A DNA stretch of 64,000 nucleotides from Ursus arctos (lineage: Eukaryota; Chordata; Mammalia; Carnivora; Ursidae): the NCBI RefSeq assembly GCF_023065955.2, contig NW_026622997.1:11952001-12016000 (forward strand). Reading direction: 5' to 3'. The stretch's first letter is position 1, and the number at the start of each line of letters is the position of its first letter. Made by a program: the position numbers and the translations under genes. Below, piece by piece: positions 11,458-24,538 of the stretch. The notes under the pieces were generated by a model that was not told the origin of the DNA, ran no database searches, and saw only the letters and a program-made list of their open reading frames with translations.

Positions 11458-11462
11458 TAAGA

Positions 11463-11650
11463 ATCCCAATTCCCAGCTCTACTCCCGACTACTTGAATCA
11501 GGATCTCGGGGGCTGGTGCCCAGACATCTTGTATTTTTAGAGTCCCCATATGATTCCAACGTGCAGCCGAAGTTGAGAGGCCAATGTTTCTTAAACTTGA
11601 ATGTAATAGGAATTGTCTGGAGATTTTATTAAAACTCCAATTCTGATTTG
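11463..11650. mobile_element. MER5-type hAT fossil pieces
   Basis: The stretch aatcaggatctcgggggctg to gccgaagttgagag matches a MER5A half, followed by text like the opposite half (tttcttaaacttgaatg). The element is rearranged or two copies abut. Confidence 0.5.
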
Positions 11651-12289
11651 ATAGAGTGTGGGTAGGGGGAGGGAGGAGAGAGAGAAAGCAGGAGGCTAAG
11701 ATACTGCATTTGTGAGAAATTCCCCAAACACGTCCATTCCACAATGTTGGGGGATGTCCCCATTTGGAGCGGCAAGTTTCATGTGCCTTCAAGATGGCTC
11801 CATAAAAAAACATATGATATCATTATAAAGTGCTACTGTTGTTGTTTGAAATTCGCTTGAGCAACAAACGTATAATAACCTACAGTAGTTATGTGCTTTG
11901 ATGAGAAAGTAGATTCCTTCCCTCAAGCTGTTTACTATTCAGTTTACTATTCCGTTTACAATAGATAGCATTCGGTGAGGCAGAAAATAAAACTTCCTGA
12001 CTGTAAGATTTCTTGATGACAGTGAAATGGCATGGGTACCAAAGCGGGTATTTGGGATGGAAGATGTTAAGATAAAGAGTTTCATTTGAGGAAAGTACTG
12101 AATGAAGAATGTCTGTGTGAAGCAACAGAATAGGCTAGAAAATTCTGGAAAGAGGTGGAAGAAATGAACAGGAAAAGGAAACTGAGCATTAGGGTTTTTT
12201 AAAAGTGGTCTATAGATGGCTGTTAACGATTTGGAGGTTTCTGAGGAAGGAGAATCTTGTTGCTTAAAGATAAAAGGACCTCACTCTGG
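11651..12289. other. Intergenic, nothing recognised
   Basis: AT-rich, with no gene or clear repeat. Confidence 0.4.
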
Positions 12290-12484
12290 GGGCGCCTGGG
12301 TGGCTCAGTCAGTTAAGCGTCTGTCTTCAGTTCAGGTCATGATCCCAGAGTCCTGGATCCAGCCCCACATCGGGCTCCCTCTTCAGCGGGGAGGCTGCTT
12401 CTCCCTCTCTCTCTGCCTGCCGCTCTGCCTACTTCTGCTCATGCTCTCTCTCGCTCTGTCAAATAAATAAAATCTTAAAAAACA
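12290..12484 (+). mobile_element. Carnivore SINE
   Basis: Full-length with tail AAATAAATAAAATC. The imperfect duplication is gacctcactctgg / gaccttgctctgg. Confidence 0.95.
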
Positions 12485-13066
12485 AGAAGACCTTGCTCTG
12501 GATTTGAAGTTTTATTTGGGAGTCCCCACTGGCCCATTTTATTCACTGGGCTTAGCAGATAAACCAAGCACATAAACTCAGCACTCACATTTCTCTGAAA
12601 GGCTCATCCACACGTCATTTGCATCTTCTGATTTTCAAACCACATGCCATTTGCATCCTGATTTACAAATGTTGTGGCCAACTTGGGCAAGTGTCGGTAT
12701 CTGGAGATACTGGCCCATGAATCTGTGTAAGCACGGTCTCCTTATATCTCCATGTGCTTCGCGTTATTAATCAAGGGTGGCGATCCAATATAAAGAGTCT
12801 AGTTCATTCCTGTGTTGTCAGAGTTGGCACAAATGGCTCGACTGCCTGCTTATTGGCAACTTCTTCTTCATCACTCCCCTATACCTGCTGAGCCTGCGTC
12901 ACCAGGATTGCCCAATCTCCAAGTGCTTACGAAAGCACAGCCAGACCTGCTGAGTTTTCAAACTGCAGAACAAACCTTCTCCTCCTCACCTATGTGCCAA
13001 CAGGTTTAGAAAAGCCTTTGACAGTCATTCCCCAAGCTTGAACACAAGTAAATTCTTAAAACAGGT
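12485..13066. other. Intergenic, nothing recognised
   Basis: Contains TATAAA near 12790 and a 65-codon frame, but no exon or repeat I can support. Confidence 0.35.
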
Positions 13067-13086
13067 CTCAGGCCTTTGAAATTCTT

Positions 13087-13288
13087 TTTTTTTTTTAAAG
13101 ATTTTATTTATTTATTTGACAGAGGGAGAGAGAGACAGCCAGCGAGAGAGGGAACACAAGCAGGGGGAGTGGAAGAGGAAGATGCAGGCCTCCAGCAGAG
13201 GAGCCTGATGTGGGGCTCGATCCCAGAACGCCGGGATCACGCCCTGAGCCGAAGGCAGACGCTTAACTACTGAGCCACCCATGTGCCC
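13087..13288 (-). mobile_element. Young arctoid-type SINE with 20-bp target duplication
   Basis: Antisense copy with gacagccagcgagagaggg and gggatcacgccctgagccg. The duplication ctcaggcctttgaaattctt (13067-13086) recurs with one change at 13289-13308. Confidence 0.97.
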
Positions 13289-13309
13289 CTCAGGGCTTTG
13301 AAATTCTTA

Positions 13310-14190
13310 AAAAGATGGGACTTAGGCAGGGAAAGCTCCCCCAAGTGATTCCCATGTGTACCCAGGTTGGGGACCAATGCCATAGAGCAGTGACTGATTT
13401 TTTTTGTTATTAAAAAGTAATACATGCACTTGATAAAAATTTAGAAAACATAGAACAGTGTAAAGGAGAAAATAAAAGTCATCATAATCCCCCCATCCAA
13501 GGGCAAGGTTAATATTTTGATAAATTTCTTCTAGCTCTGTTTATTACACATGTGGGATGACACAGCATAGACAGCTTTGCTATCCTTCATGTTCACTTAA
13601 CATTCCTGCTAAATCATGTTCACAGTGAAAATCATTTGTCTTTCTTAGGGTACTCAAAACCATTCAGGAAAATAGTTCTTCTTATTGGTATGAATTCACA
13701 TTGATGGGTCTTATCCTCCATTAAAACAAGTCTGGGTGTTCACCTAGGCACGACATTTTATAACAGAATTAGCCTGCTCTCCAGAGGAGATCTTGGGCCA
13801 AGATTGCTTTTAGGTTCAGTAAAGAGTGACTCTATCTGTGGTAGGAACTGGGTAGAATTTGCTTATTCCCACTCTCAAAATATCCTTGGGGATAAAGATA
13901 CCCCAAGCTTAGGATAGCAGCCTCTACTGTGCATTTGTAAAATAATCTGCATATGGTCATGATATTGGCTTATCTGACCGCATAGTCGACCCTCAGGACA
14001 TTTTCATAGTAAGCGCTCATTGTTTCTTGAGCTTGTCCTTTTCTTCTTCCCTGTCCGTTAACACCCATCCTCTTTAGGCAATTCTATCAACAAGCATTTA
14101 TGAAACGTTGATAGTGCTGGAATTTTAAGAACGGCAAGGATCAGGGTCCTAAAATCCTCCCTGGGAGATGAATGGCTGGGGAGCCCACGA
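13310..14190. other. Intergenic; MER5-like scrap and L1-like text
   Basis: About 13320-13390 resembles a MER5A end. About 13390-13640 (aagtaatacatgcacttgat, tcatcataatccccccatcc) resembles old L1-type sequence. The rest is unassigned. Confidence 0.35.
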
Positions 14191-14194
14191 GCAA

Positions 14195-14525
14195 CGGTCC
14201 CCGTCCCCGGCTACACGTTAGAATCACCAGGAAGCTTTTGTGCCGAAGCCGCACCCCGGACCAGGTGGATCGGCATCCCTGAAGGTGGCTTTCAGAGCGC
14301 CACCAAATGATTCCAGTGTGTACCCAGGGATGAGAGCAGGTGCCACAGAGCAGGGAATCTCATCGAATTAGCTACGCGTTAGAATCACCTGTGGAGAGTG
14401 TCTAAAAATTAAAATGCCCACCCCAGAGCAAATGACTCAGAATCTTTGGAAAAGGAATCTGGCAGCTGTAGTTTTTCAAAGCTCTTTCAGATGATCTGGT
14501 ACCCAACGAGGGTTAAGAATCATTA
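14195..14525 (+). mobile_element. Two adjacent MER5A-type copies
   Basis: The phrase acgttagaatcacc occurs at about 14215 and again near 14380. Each is followed by MER5-like body, and the second ends ggttaagaatcatta. Two diverged head-to-tail copies are the simplest reading. Confidence 0.65.
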
Positions 14526-14679
14526 CTATAAGCAATCTATGAGTGGGAAAAAAATCTAGATTTGAACCCTTTTCTGGCTGTTTGGCTTTGCAAGCCATGC
14601 ATGGCTGTAGGACCACGAGTTACCCCCAGTAGGCCCTGTGGGGTTATGGAAACGGCACAGGGCTGAGAGGTCATGAAGG

Positions 14680-14770
14680 AAACTTAAGGCAGGGCCAAGT
14701 GCTGGTTTGCTGTGAAACGTTAGCTATGTGATGTCGGACAAGTCACATAACCTCTCTGGGCCGGGAGCCC
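14680..14770 (+). repeat. MIR-like fragment
   Basis: Text gctatgtgatgtcggacaag, then tcacataacctctctggg, matches the MIR core. Confidence 0.55.
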
Positions 14771-14921
14771 CTCTCCACCTGCTTATGATGGCTGCCACCA
14801 TAGTTTTTTCAGACTTTCTTCCTTAACTGATGTTTTCCTGGTTTTTATTTGATGATCAGAACATAAACATGATGATCAACTTGTATGTAGCTCTCAGTGC
14901 AAATACTGAAACTAGGAAAGG

Positions 14922-15036
14922 GTAGCCGGGCCGGGCCGGCTCAGTCAGTAGAGCATGTGACTCTTGGTCTTGGGGTTGTGAGTTCAAGCCCCATGTTGGG
15001 TGTAGAGATTACTTAGAAAGTAAAATCTTTTAAAAA
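14922..15036 (+). mobile_element. Short older carnivore SINE
   Basis: Head ccgggccggctcagtcagta, body cttggggttgtgagttcaag and tail taaaatctttt. No CT-rich part. Confidence 0.8.
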
Positions 15037-15149
15037 TGTATATATATATAAAGCTACGTGATTGTAGTTTGCCGCCCCCCAAAGAGTTACTCTATTGTTT
15101 TTCCAGCTTAAAATCTGGGGACAACTTGTTCTTAAAAAGAGGCTCTAAA

Positions 15150-15600
15150 AGGACCTCGAGGGTGTTATGCTAAGTGAAATGAGTCAGAAAAAGACAAATA
15201 CTGGGTGATCTCACCCACATGTGGAATCTAAAAAGCTGAACTGGTAGAAGCAGAGAGAAGAATGGCGGTGGCCCAGGGGCTGGAGGTGGAGGCAATGGGG
15301 AGCTGTAAGTTAAAGGATGCAAACTTCCAGTGATAAGATGAATAAGTTCTGGGGCTCTAACGTACAGCATGGTGGCCACAGGTCGCAGTACTGGGTTATA
15401 TACATGAAAGCTGCTAAGAGAGCAGAGCAGATCTTAAATATTCTCAACACACACACACAAGGTAATTACGTGAGGTGATGGAGGTGTTTACTAGCCCTAT
15501 TGTGGTAATCATTTCACAATATATATGTGTATCAAATCACCACGTTGTGTGTCTTAAACTCACACAACAGGGTATGTTGATTACGGTTCAGTAAGTGTGG
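15150..15600 (+). mobile_element. L1 3' end fragment
   Basis: Text tatgctaagtgaaatgagtc, cacccacatgtggaatct and gcccaggggctgg, then the terminal caatatatatgtgtatcaaa; a 5'-truncated L1. Confidence 0.75.
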
Positions 15601-17689
15601 AAAACACTAGAGGCCCTCAAATATTATCTTAAAGCATTGACAATCTGTTAGGTCTCAAATTCCATAAGCTCATGACTTCCTATCACATACATTACATGCT
15701 CAAACACTTCCAATCTTTCACAGCACATTAACAAATTTATAAGGAAAAGCTGAGCCACCCGAGAACGAGATGTCACAGAGAGCCCCCACTTCTGTAGGAG
15801 AAGCCCAGATCAGGGAGCAGTTTTAGAAATAATTCTACTCAAAGACAAGAGGGGAGTATAGTTAAGTAATAGCAGATGATTACAACAAGTTAAACGCATG
15901 ATTATGGCTTCAAATCACCGTTCGGTTATGTTTCTTGTTACAGGATTAAAAACGGCCGACGCACTTGTCTGCTCCAGCCTCTGATCAAAGCCTCCCTTAA
16001 TTTGATATTTTATTAATTTCTAGCTGTACTAAAAAAGAAACAACCAGCCCATGAGCTCACTTCTTAAAAAAAAAAAAGTATTTACACTTACTTAAAAAAA
16101 GTGAACATTTTTTAAGACCTAGATTGAGTTTTCTACTTCTTAAATGTGTAATTCTAGTACTATTAAAATCTTTAATTTATGAAGGAGTTTCATTTACAAA
16201 ATACAATTCCTCCAGGTTGTACAAGAAGGGTGATACTGATGCAATTGATACTGACGGTTAACGATGTTCATCAGGTTGGGCTTCTTTCTCTCTGTCCCGA
16301 CTTTAGCTTCTGTTTGCTGCCTGTGAGTGGTCAATTTCTTGGTTGGTTACTTTGGTTCGTTTCCCTTTTGCTCCCCTTTTCCCTTTGTATGTATTTTTTG
16401 TGGGGTTTTTTTTGCCTGATTTTTTTCTTTTTTAACATCAATCAATGCTTGCATGAGAAGGTTCAGATGACATCTGGCCTTTCAGTTCTCAACTCTCCCT
16501 TTCCTGCCTCCTGCACTGCACTGCCTTTTTCTCGGGGCATCTTGGCAGACGCTATGCTGGGGAGCCCTGGGTGTTTGTGGGGACAGCGCAGCCTTTTCGG
16601 AGCTGAGCCAGCCGGACATAGCTACTCTTGCCACCCCCGAGCTGCTGGAGCCTCTGGTTTCAAACTTTGTAAAATCACCACAGTTCCTTTCTGATCGTGA
16701 AATCTTGCGCAGAATCGTCATGTAAGGGGGACAGAAGGGGAACAGCCCGTGTTGAAGTGGGTGTGTGTTTTTAGGGAATACTGATAAGCTTCCCTTGGAA
16801 GTCCCACTGCCATGTAATGCTGCAATGATTTTTACCTTTCAGTATGAAAATAATAAAAATCCTTTTGGAGTTTCTTTTTTTTCCCATAACGATGAATTAC
16901 TTACCTCTTCTGCCAATTCTTTTTATTTATTTTTATTTACTTCTGTCAATTCTTGAGATCGGAGAAAACAAGGTAAAGGGGTGTGTCTGACAGGGAAGGC
17001 TTTAGGAGCTAACATCTGTCCCAAGGCCGCTGCTCAGGTCAGTGGAGGAGGGCCTGGGAAGGAACAGCTCAGAAGAGGGCTGCGGTCAAGTCTGAAGGTC
17101 CGAGTGTGGGGTCTCTGTGTCACTGTGTTGCTTTTGCCTTCTTCATCCACTAAGAGCACGGGGTGGAGAGTGAGAGGCGTGTTTCCCTCACAGTGAGAAC
17201 ATGGCTGCTGTTCAGCTGTAGTCATACCTCAGTCATCCCTGATGATCAACTACTAAGTGAGACCAGCAGAAACTACCCACTGAGCCAACCCCATTAGGTG
17301 ATCCACGTCCCTGATTAATGACCACTAATCTGTATTCATTGTTTACCAGCAGCTTAAAAAGGCCTTTAATAATACCAGAGAAGAAAACAATTAGGAAAGT
17401 ACAGGCTAGTTGACCCTGTGACCTACAGAGGCCTAGACTTTTCTCTAACCGGTCGGTTTTGGCCCTAGAGTAAGTGTAGCTCCATACTTCCTTTAATTAC
17501 GTGGCACTAGTTTCTCATCTCCTTGGGAAGCTCAAAATGCTTGATTCATTAATAGGCACTCTTTCTCTTAATTATTAGTATCTGTCCCTCAGGCACCTTC
17601 TTTAAAGAAAAATATGTATAACTTTGAAATTGCTTATTCTTTTATATAGATTCAATTACCAACGCAATGTCTTCAAATAGACCTTTTAA
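15601..17689. other. Intergenic, nothing recognised
   Basis: Long unique-looking AT-rich stretch. A 171-codon frame (16179-16694) is rich in Phe/Leu from T-runs and has no domain. Confidence 0.4.
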
Positions 17690-17910
17690 GTAAATTTTTT
17701 GTTGAAGTGGAGTATACATACCTAAATATATACAAATCATAAGAATCACGGTTGGAAGAATTTTCACACCCACGTACTCACTGAGTCTCCAGGTTGGGGA
17801 ATAGAACCCTACCGTGACCCGAGAAAGCCCCTTCTTTGGTGCCCCCTTGGTTACTCCCCCAAGATAACCACTATCCTAATTCTCACACTGTACCCTAATA
17901 TTTCTGCCTT
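17690..17910 (-). repeat. Old L1-like sequence (antisense)
   Basis: Phrases agtggagtatacatacc, aattttcacaccc and gataaccactatcct are those of dispersed antisense L1-type remnants; family not certain. Confidence 0.4.
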
Positions 17911-18368
17911 TGAACTTTTCTGTTTTAACAGCTTAAATCTGCTCCCATGGACAGAGACTTTCCTTGGCAATATTTTTACCTCAGCAATCTCAATTCTAAA
18001 GAATGCTAGTTATTTTGCCTTTTCCTCTGTGTCTTATAAGTTGGACTAGCTTGATATAAAGCCAAAGAACTCACAGGCTAAAAAACGTCTTTCCTACAGA
18101 TGGGATCAGTCTCTTTTGTTTAATCATTTGGCCACCGAGGAAGCAAGGTGTGCACAAGTGTGCACCTTCCTATTTTTTTCCTGCCTCAACTTCTTTTTTT
18201 TCTTTTTACGTCCTCAGTAGACAGCCTTCTCTACCCTGTGCTATCCTTGCATACAAACCTTCCTCAACACGTCCTGCTTTCCAGAATTAATCACCACTTG
18301 AAGTTATTCTACTATTTATCTCACAACAGGCACACACAACCTCAGAGAATCCCTTTTTTATTTCTGCC

Positions 18369-18481
18369 TTTTTTTTTTTAAGATTTTATTTTTAAGTAAT
18401 CTACACCCAGTGTGGGACTTGAACAAGCAACCTCGAGATAAAGAGTCACAAGCTCCACCAAGTGAGCCAGCCAGGTGCCCC
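18369..18481 (-). mobile_element. Short older carnivore SINE (antisense)
   Basis: T-run, then aagattttatttttaagtaa and gtgagccagccaggtgcccc. Confidence 0.88.
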
Positions 18482-18524
18482 TTACTTCCACTCTTGATGT
18501 AAAAGCAGGCAAGGGCAGCGCAAA

Positions 18525-19625
18525 GCTAAAATAAGCAACTGGGATTACGTCAATTTTAAAAGCTTCTGTACAGTAAGGGAAACCAACGAAATGAGACAAC
18601 TGACTACTTGAGAGAAGATATTTGCATATCTTACGCCCAAAAGGAGTTAATCTCCAAAATATATAAAGAACTTATGCAACATAGGAGCAAAAAACCCAGA
18701 CAATCCAATTTTTTAAAAAATGGGCAGAGGACTTGAATACACATTTTTCCAAATAAGAGCTACAGATGGCCAAGAGGCACATGAAAAGGTGCTCACCACC
18801 ACTAATCACCAGGGAAATGCAGATCAAAACCACACTGAGATTTCACTTCACACCTGTCAGATTGGCTATTACCAAAAAAGACAAAAAATAAGTGTTGGTG
18901 AGGATATGGAAAAAGGGCAACACTCATGTGCTCTTGGTAGAAATGCAAACTGGTACAGCCACTGTGGAAAACAGCATGGAGATCCCTCAAAAAATCCAGC
19001 AGTTCCACTTCTGGGTATTTACCCAAAGAAAACACCAAATTGAAGAGATGTATGCATCCCTGTTTTCATTGCAGCATTGTTTACAGTAGCCGAGATATGG
19101 AAGACACCCAAGTATCCATCAATACATGAGTGAATGAAGAAGATATATACACAGTGGAATATTACTCAGCCATAAAAAAGAATGAAATCTTGCCATTTGC
19201 AACAATGTAGATGGACCTTGTGGGTATAGGTTAAGTGAAAGAAGTCAGACAGAAAGACAAATACAGTATGACGTCACTTACAGGTGGAATTTAAAAAACA
19301 AAAGAAATGAACAAAAACCCAAAACAGACTCATAGATACAGGAAACAAACTATTGGTTACCAGAGTGGGGAGGGGGGTGAGAGGTTGAACAAAATAGGTG
19401 AACGGCATTAAGAGGTACAAACTTCCAATTATAAAATAAGTCACGAGGATGAAAAGTACCGCATAGGGAATGGAGTCAATAATATTTTAATAACTTCGTA
19501 TGGTGACAGGTGGTAACTAGACTTGTCATGGGGAACATTTCATAGTGTGTACAAATATCAAACACTATGATGTACACCTGAACTAATAGGATATTGTATG
19601 CCAATTATACTTCAATAAAAAAAAC
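18525..19625 (+). mobile_element. 5'-truncated L1 (end of ORF2 plus 3' UTR)
   Basis: It opens inside the ORF2 C-terminus (gcttctgtacagtaaggg, gagaagatatttgcatatct). It runs through tgggcagaggacttgaatac and ttccacttctgggtatttac, then through the 3' UTR (atggaatattactcagccat) to a terminal tacttcaataaaaaaaa. Stops and shifts break the frame. Confidence 0.92.
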
Positions 19626-19812
19626 TATTATCCCTGTTTTGCGAAAACCCATTATGTCACCATCAATTAAGTTTTCCAATTAAAATGACAACCTTTGATT
19701 AGTCTAAATTCCTATTATTAAAACCAGTCAGTGAATTCAATATTCCATTGTGTCATTTTAATATTAATTATAATCATATTTTCATACAAGAGAAATAAAC
19801 ATGTTAAAGATT

Positions 19813-19930
19813 ATTCATTTATTTAAAGATTTTATTTTTCAGTAATCTCTACACCCAAAGGTGGGGCTTGAACTCGTAATCCCAAGATCAAGAGTCGCAT
19901 GCTCCTCCAACTGAGCCAGCCAGGCGCCCC
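19813..19930 (-). mobile_element. Short older carnivore SINE (antisense)
   Basis: Text aagattttatttttcagtaa to gagccagccaggcgcccc. The flanking ttaaagatt / ctaaagatt may be the target duplication. Confidence 0.9.
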
Positions 19931-21979
19931 TAAAGATTTTTTTAAAAAGACTATAAGAAATCTATACCCGAAGGGGTAAATGAGTAGAAAACCAACTTTT
20001 ACAATGTATGGCTTTTCGGTTGATCAGCCTGAGTCTGAGGCTCTGCTCTTAAATGAAGGTGGAATGTCTGTGTTTGTACATCTGCTTGCCGAAACCATAG
20101 GCATCCCATTCATTAGCTCATTCATTAATTCATTTCCTGAGCCCTATTATGTGCCAGGCGTTGTGTTAAGGCTGGACTTTCCAAGGAGAAGTTCTTTTCT
20201 TCATATGGTACAGAGACTTGGAGGCCCGAATACGATATTTATAGGTCTGACCTTTAGAGTACAAGAAACACGTGGCTTCTTAAAATAGAGTATTGTTGCT
20301 TTTCATTAGGGCATGCACATAACGAGAGGTTCAAATGCATTTTTGGGATGAAGATAATGGTTTTGTGCATGTTTCTCTATAAAAAATTAAGGTTAAGGAT
20401 AAGCTCTAGGTTGGTTAGATTTAAATAAATCCAGATCATTGTTACTTTTAAAATTGACCTGATCTCTTTGCCAATTAAGTAACAACACTATACTGCAGCT
20501 CTGGATGAATGGGCCTGTTTCTTCGCGGGGGTCATCCCTTACTGGGTTTTAGACTGCCTCCTCTCCTCTCAGCTCTACCAGGACGGTGAGAATCATAGTC
20601 TACATTTGGGTGTTGGTTTGGTTTAGAGTCTCATATGAGGAGGATCTGTAGGTCTCTTCAAGGAAGCATTAGGTAGCTGTATGAAAAAAAGTATTGACTA
20701 GCCTTTTCCTATTATACAGTAAGTCATATATTTGATGTTTCCAGTGATTTCTTGCAGGTACATTCAGAAACACTAACCAGATAATACAACCTTGCTTTTA
20801 GATAAAATCCAAAGATTTATGATAAAAGTTTCAACAGAAGGCATGAAGTGGGAGGGTGATTCTCTTCTTCCCATGGTAATCATTCTGTTATCAGTTGACA
20901 GATGGAACATTTTCAGCTTTGACTGAACCCATATCCGTTAGCTCAGATTTTTCTGAGATCTGTGCTACGGAGAGGTAAGCGCCAGTTAAAATGAATTTGC
21001 TGAAATGTATATAAATTCGACCCATGGAATCCACTACTGTTAATCCCATTAACGCTTCTACTAATTGTATTGCGTGATCAGTGGGCTGCGATCTCACTCC
21101 CTTTTTGTATTCTTGTTGAATACAGAAGACAGATAAATGTCAGAGCCCTGCCCTAAGTTAAGATTCCTCCCCGTAAAAGAATTCTGGACTCAGAAGGGAA
21201 GAATGCTCCTTTACAAGGTGACATCATCCTGTCCACTCTTGGCTCAGGGTCAGCAAACTCATGGATCAGTGGTTTCTAGTCTATGGGATGTGGATGCCAG
21301 AAGAGATGAGAAGTGTTTGTCTTGCATTTGAGAGGGTTTGCAAGCATTATCTATAACCGCATAAATAATGTTTTATACCTACATGTATTATTTGTTGAAA
21401 GTATGAAGACATGAAACTGCGATGAATAAAATATAATATGTTTAAAAGCATTGTTAAATTCATAGGAGTTTTTTTGTCATTACGTATGTCTTCCATCAGT
21501 TGCTGTCAGAAGCATAACTTTGCTTATATGCAGGTTTGTAATTTTTAACAATAAAATGGTCTTCATAATTTAAAAGTTTGGGGGTCATTGTTTGGAAATG
21601 TGAGTGATTTATATTTAATTCATGGATGAGCTCTTCTCCACTCCATAAAATATTGAGGTGTTGACATTATAAAACTATTACAGATGGAACAATTATACAA
21701 ATCCTAATCTGTAAAAGTCACAATATTTTTTACCACACTGTTTCCTACTTCCCTCTGTCTCTTAGCATTTGCAACTCTCATTTGGGAAAGATAGTATAAG
21801 TGTGCAAAAAATTAAGTAATGAGCTAAGAAAATGCAAAGAGCAAGTAGTGCACGATCAGCTGTCAACTGCTTTGAGCTCAGAGGAAAGAGTGGGAGGAAG
21901 GAATGGGGAAAGAGAGAGAGAGAGAAAGAGATGGGCAATGTGGTGAGAGAGAGTGTGTCACCTAGGAGTCTGGACATTA
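19931..21979. other. Intergenic; L2-like scrap
   Basis: About 20110-20175 (ttcattaattcatttcctga, cctattatgtgccaggcgtt) is L2/MIR-like. The rest is AT-rich and unassigned. A 102-codon frame at 19980 has no domain. Confidence 0.4.
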
Positions 21980-21989
21980 GGTCAAGTTT

Positions 21990-22210
21990 TTATAGACTCT
22001 TACTCCTGGCTCTGCTAATGACCATGTGAGTGGCCACGGACAGATAACCTGACCCTGCGAAGCCTCCATTTTATCATCAATAAAATCAGGATTTTCATAC
22101 CTCCCTCACCGTGTTATTGTGAAGATGACTATGACAAAGTGCTTTCAATGCTTTGTGCTACAGCCGGTCTGCAGTATGTGCCGAATGAATGGTAGCTACT
22201 ATTTATTCTA
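21990..22210 (+). repeat. MIR SINE remnant
   Basis: The order tactcctggctctgctaatg, acctgaccctgcgaagcctc, ttatcatcaataaaatcagg fits MIR, plus strand. Confidence 0.7.
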
Positions 22211-23180
22211 TTAGATTGTCAATCCCGCCTGTGTTGGAAGGATGAGTTATTTATTTTTGCTTCCCCAGAATACAGCAAGGCACAATGCTTGACTCATAAT
22301 AAGTACCCCCAAAACAAAACAAACCCAAAACAACAAATGTTTGCTGAATAAAGGGATGGAAGGATAGACAAAAAGATGGCAAGATGAATTTTAAAAATGA
22401 ACTGCAAGCTTTGGTGACCTGGGAGGGTCTCATGAAGAAGCAAGATTTGAGGTGAATCTAGAAGAATGTGTGGAAAATGTAAGAGGGCATTGCAATGGGA
22501 GATGGGTATAAACCAGGGTACAGATGTGAGAAAACACAATATGTGTGGAGGGTAGATTGGGATACGGTTGTGGAGGGCACGGAATGCCAGGTTGGGGATT
22601 GTGTATCTTATCTGCTGACAGTGGGCAGTCAGTGCAGATTTGGAGACTGACATGGGGAGAACTTTCCAGAAGGTTAGTCTGGTGCTGGTGTGTGGTATGG
22701 GGTGGAGAAAGGAATGGGGCAATCCACTCTAAATGGGACATGGTCAAGTCCCTGATCATTGTTGCCATTATGGAAACAAAGAGAGACAAAAAACAGATTA
22801 AGGAAAGGGCAGTAGTCCCTGTGTCTTCTCTATTCTTTTTAAGTTCTTAATGTGGCCATTTAAACCATTTACCCACATCCATACTGATACCTGAAATATA
22901 CAAGATGACAGTTTTAACAATCATTGCAGGTGAATGTTTAGCTGGAGAGAAGGCAAGCTTAAATTGGAGGGTTAGATTGATGGGAGGTATGGAGCATGGA
23001 GCATTAACTGAGTCAAGAAGTGACAGTGATTTAGGGACTGGCTGGATTTTATTCTTTTAGATACTTTGGAAGATAAACTGCAGTTAGGGTTAGGAAATGG
23101 ATCAATCTATGGAATGTGTAACTGATCTGAGGAGGCTGAATTGCTAACATGAGAGACTCACTTGTATGGAGAAAGGTGAA
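22211..23180. other. L2-like and old G-rich repeat-like DNA
   Basis: About 22211-22350 (atgcttgactcataataagt, aacaaatgtttgctgaataa) resembles an L2 3' end. About 22400-23170 repeats the purine-rich style seen at 2.7-4.3 kb. No gene. Confidence 0.35.
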
Positions 23181-23521
23181 TTAGATTAGGTAGAGTGGGA
23201 GCCACATGGGGATTGGGGGGATGGGGTTGACCTGCTAAGAGGAGGTGGACAGCAGGGGCTGGATGGCTCCCCTGGTGATAGAGAGCACAGGTGAAGCCTG
23301 GTGAAGTGAGAGCCAGACTGGGCCACTCCTCCTTCTCCTGTCACTAGGGTGGCCTTGTGGACCTCTCCTTGCCACTCCATTTTCATTTGACCAGGAGCAA
23401 ACAAGTGGAGCCTGGGAAATAGAGTCAGAGCAGGCTGCCTGATCTTGTTACATTTCCAGGACAGAGGTCTGTCTCTGTGGAGGAAATTATTTTTCTCAGA
23501 TAAAGGAACCATCTTGGGAAA

Positions 23522-23613
23522 GAAATACAGAGAAAGAAAGAAGAATAGAAAGGAAGGAAGGAAGAAAAAAAGGAAAGAAGGAAGGGAAAAAGAGGAAGGG
23601 AGGAAAAATGGAA
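23522..23613 (+). repeat. Degenerate purine (GAAA/GGAA) tract
   Basis: About 90 bases almost entirely purine, with imperfect AAGG and AAAG units. Confidence 0.8.
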
Positions 23614-23934
23614 AGGGTCCTTTTTCTCCTACTCTCATGGAGAATTCTCTCATTTATTTACCATATCTGTTAAGTTAAAAAAAAAATCCACTTTCCTCTT
23701 CTTCTAATAGCCACCATGTTTATGGATCACTGACTTTGTTTCTGTAGTAACTCTCTGAGAATCGTAATGTACTCTTTTTCTCCTGCACTGGGGACCAAAC
23801 AAGAAGGGTGTTGAACTCCCTAAATGTTATTATACAAAAATTATAGAACATCCTTGGTACTGAAAGTTTCATAAAATGTACAAAACACCAGAGTGTCTTT
23901 GGACCTCTCAAAGGCAACTCTGTAAACAGAAGAG

Positions 23935-24282
23935 AGCAATGCTTCTAGCAATCTGAGGGAAAAGGATTTCCCATCTAGAGTTCTATACCCAGCTAAATTA
24001 TCAGTCAAGTATGTGGTGGAATAAGGACACTTTCAGACACACAAGTTCTCCAAAAAGGTATTTCCCATGCACTTTTTCTCAGTAAAGTTGATGAAAGGTG
24101 AGTGCCATCAAAACAAGGGAATAAATGAAGAGAATGAAAGGCATGGGATCCAGACAACAGAAGGTACAACCACCATGACAGGCAAAGGAAGCCTTAGGAA
24201 GACAGTGAAAAGAGCTCCCAGGTCAAATGTGGAGAAGCAGGTCTGCAGAGCTGTCAGTCAAATTAGAGCAAGTCAGAAGACT
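23935..24282 (+). repeat. Old L1-like sequence hosting a later insertion
   Basis: Phrases agttctatacccagctaaat and gacactttcagacacacaag belong to a common dispersed L1-type repeat, as I recall. It probably resumes at 24551. Confidence 0.4.
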
Positions 24283-24292
24283 CCAGGAAGGA

Positions 24293-24538
24293 TTTTTTTT
24301 TTTTTTTTATCACAAAGCTAGTTAACATCCATCGCCACACATAGTTACAAAAAATTTTTTTTCTTGCAATAGAAACTTTTAAGATTTACTCTTTTAGCAA
24401 CTTGCATAATTGTAACACAATATTATTAACTATAGTCACCAGGCCGTACCTTGCACCCCCATGACTTATTTATTTTGTATCTGAAAGTTTGTACCTTTTG
24501 AGCTCCTCCTCCCATTTCACCCACCTCCCACCCTCTAA
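24293..24538 (-). mobile_element. L1 3' fragment (antisense) with target duplication
   Basis: T-run then antisense L1 3' UTR text (actatagtcaccaggccgta, gaaagtttgtaccttttgag). The flanking ccaggaagg at 24283 and ccaggaaag at 24539 look like a duplicated target, marking a short 5'-truncated insertion. Confidence 0.7.

Noticed and set aside
16179..16694. 171-codon plus-strand frame with hydrophobic stretch
   Set aside because: Hydrophobicity comes from T-runs (Phe/Leu); there is no acceptor, family match or conserved motif.
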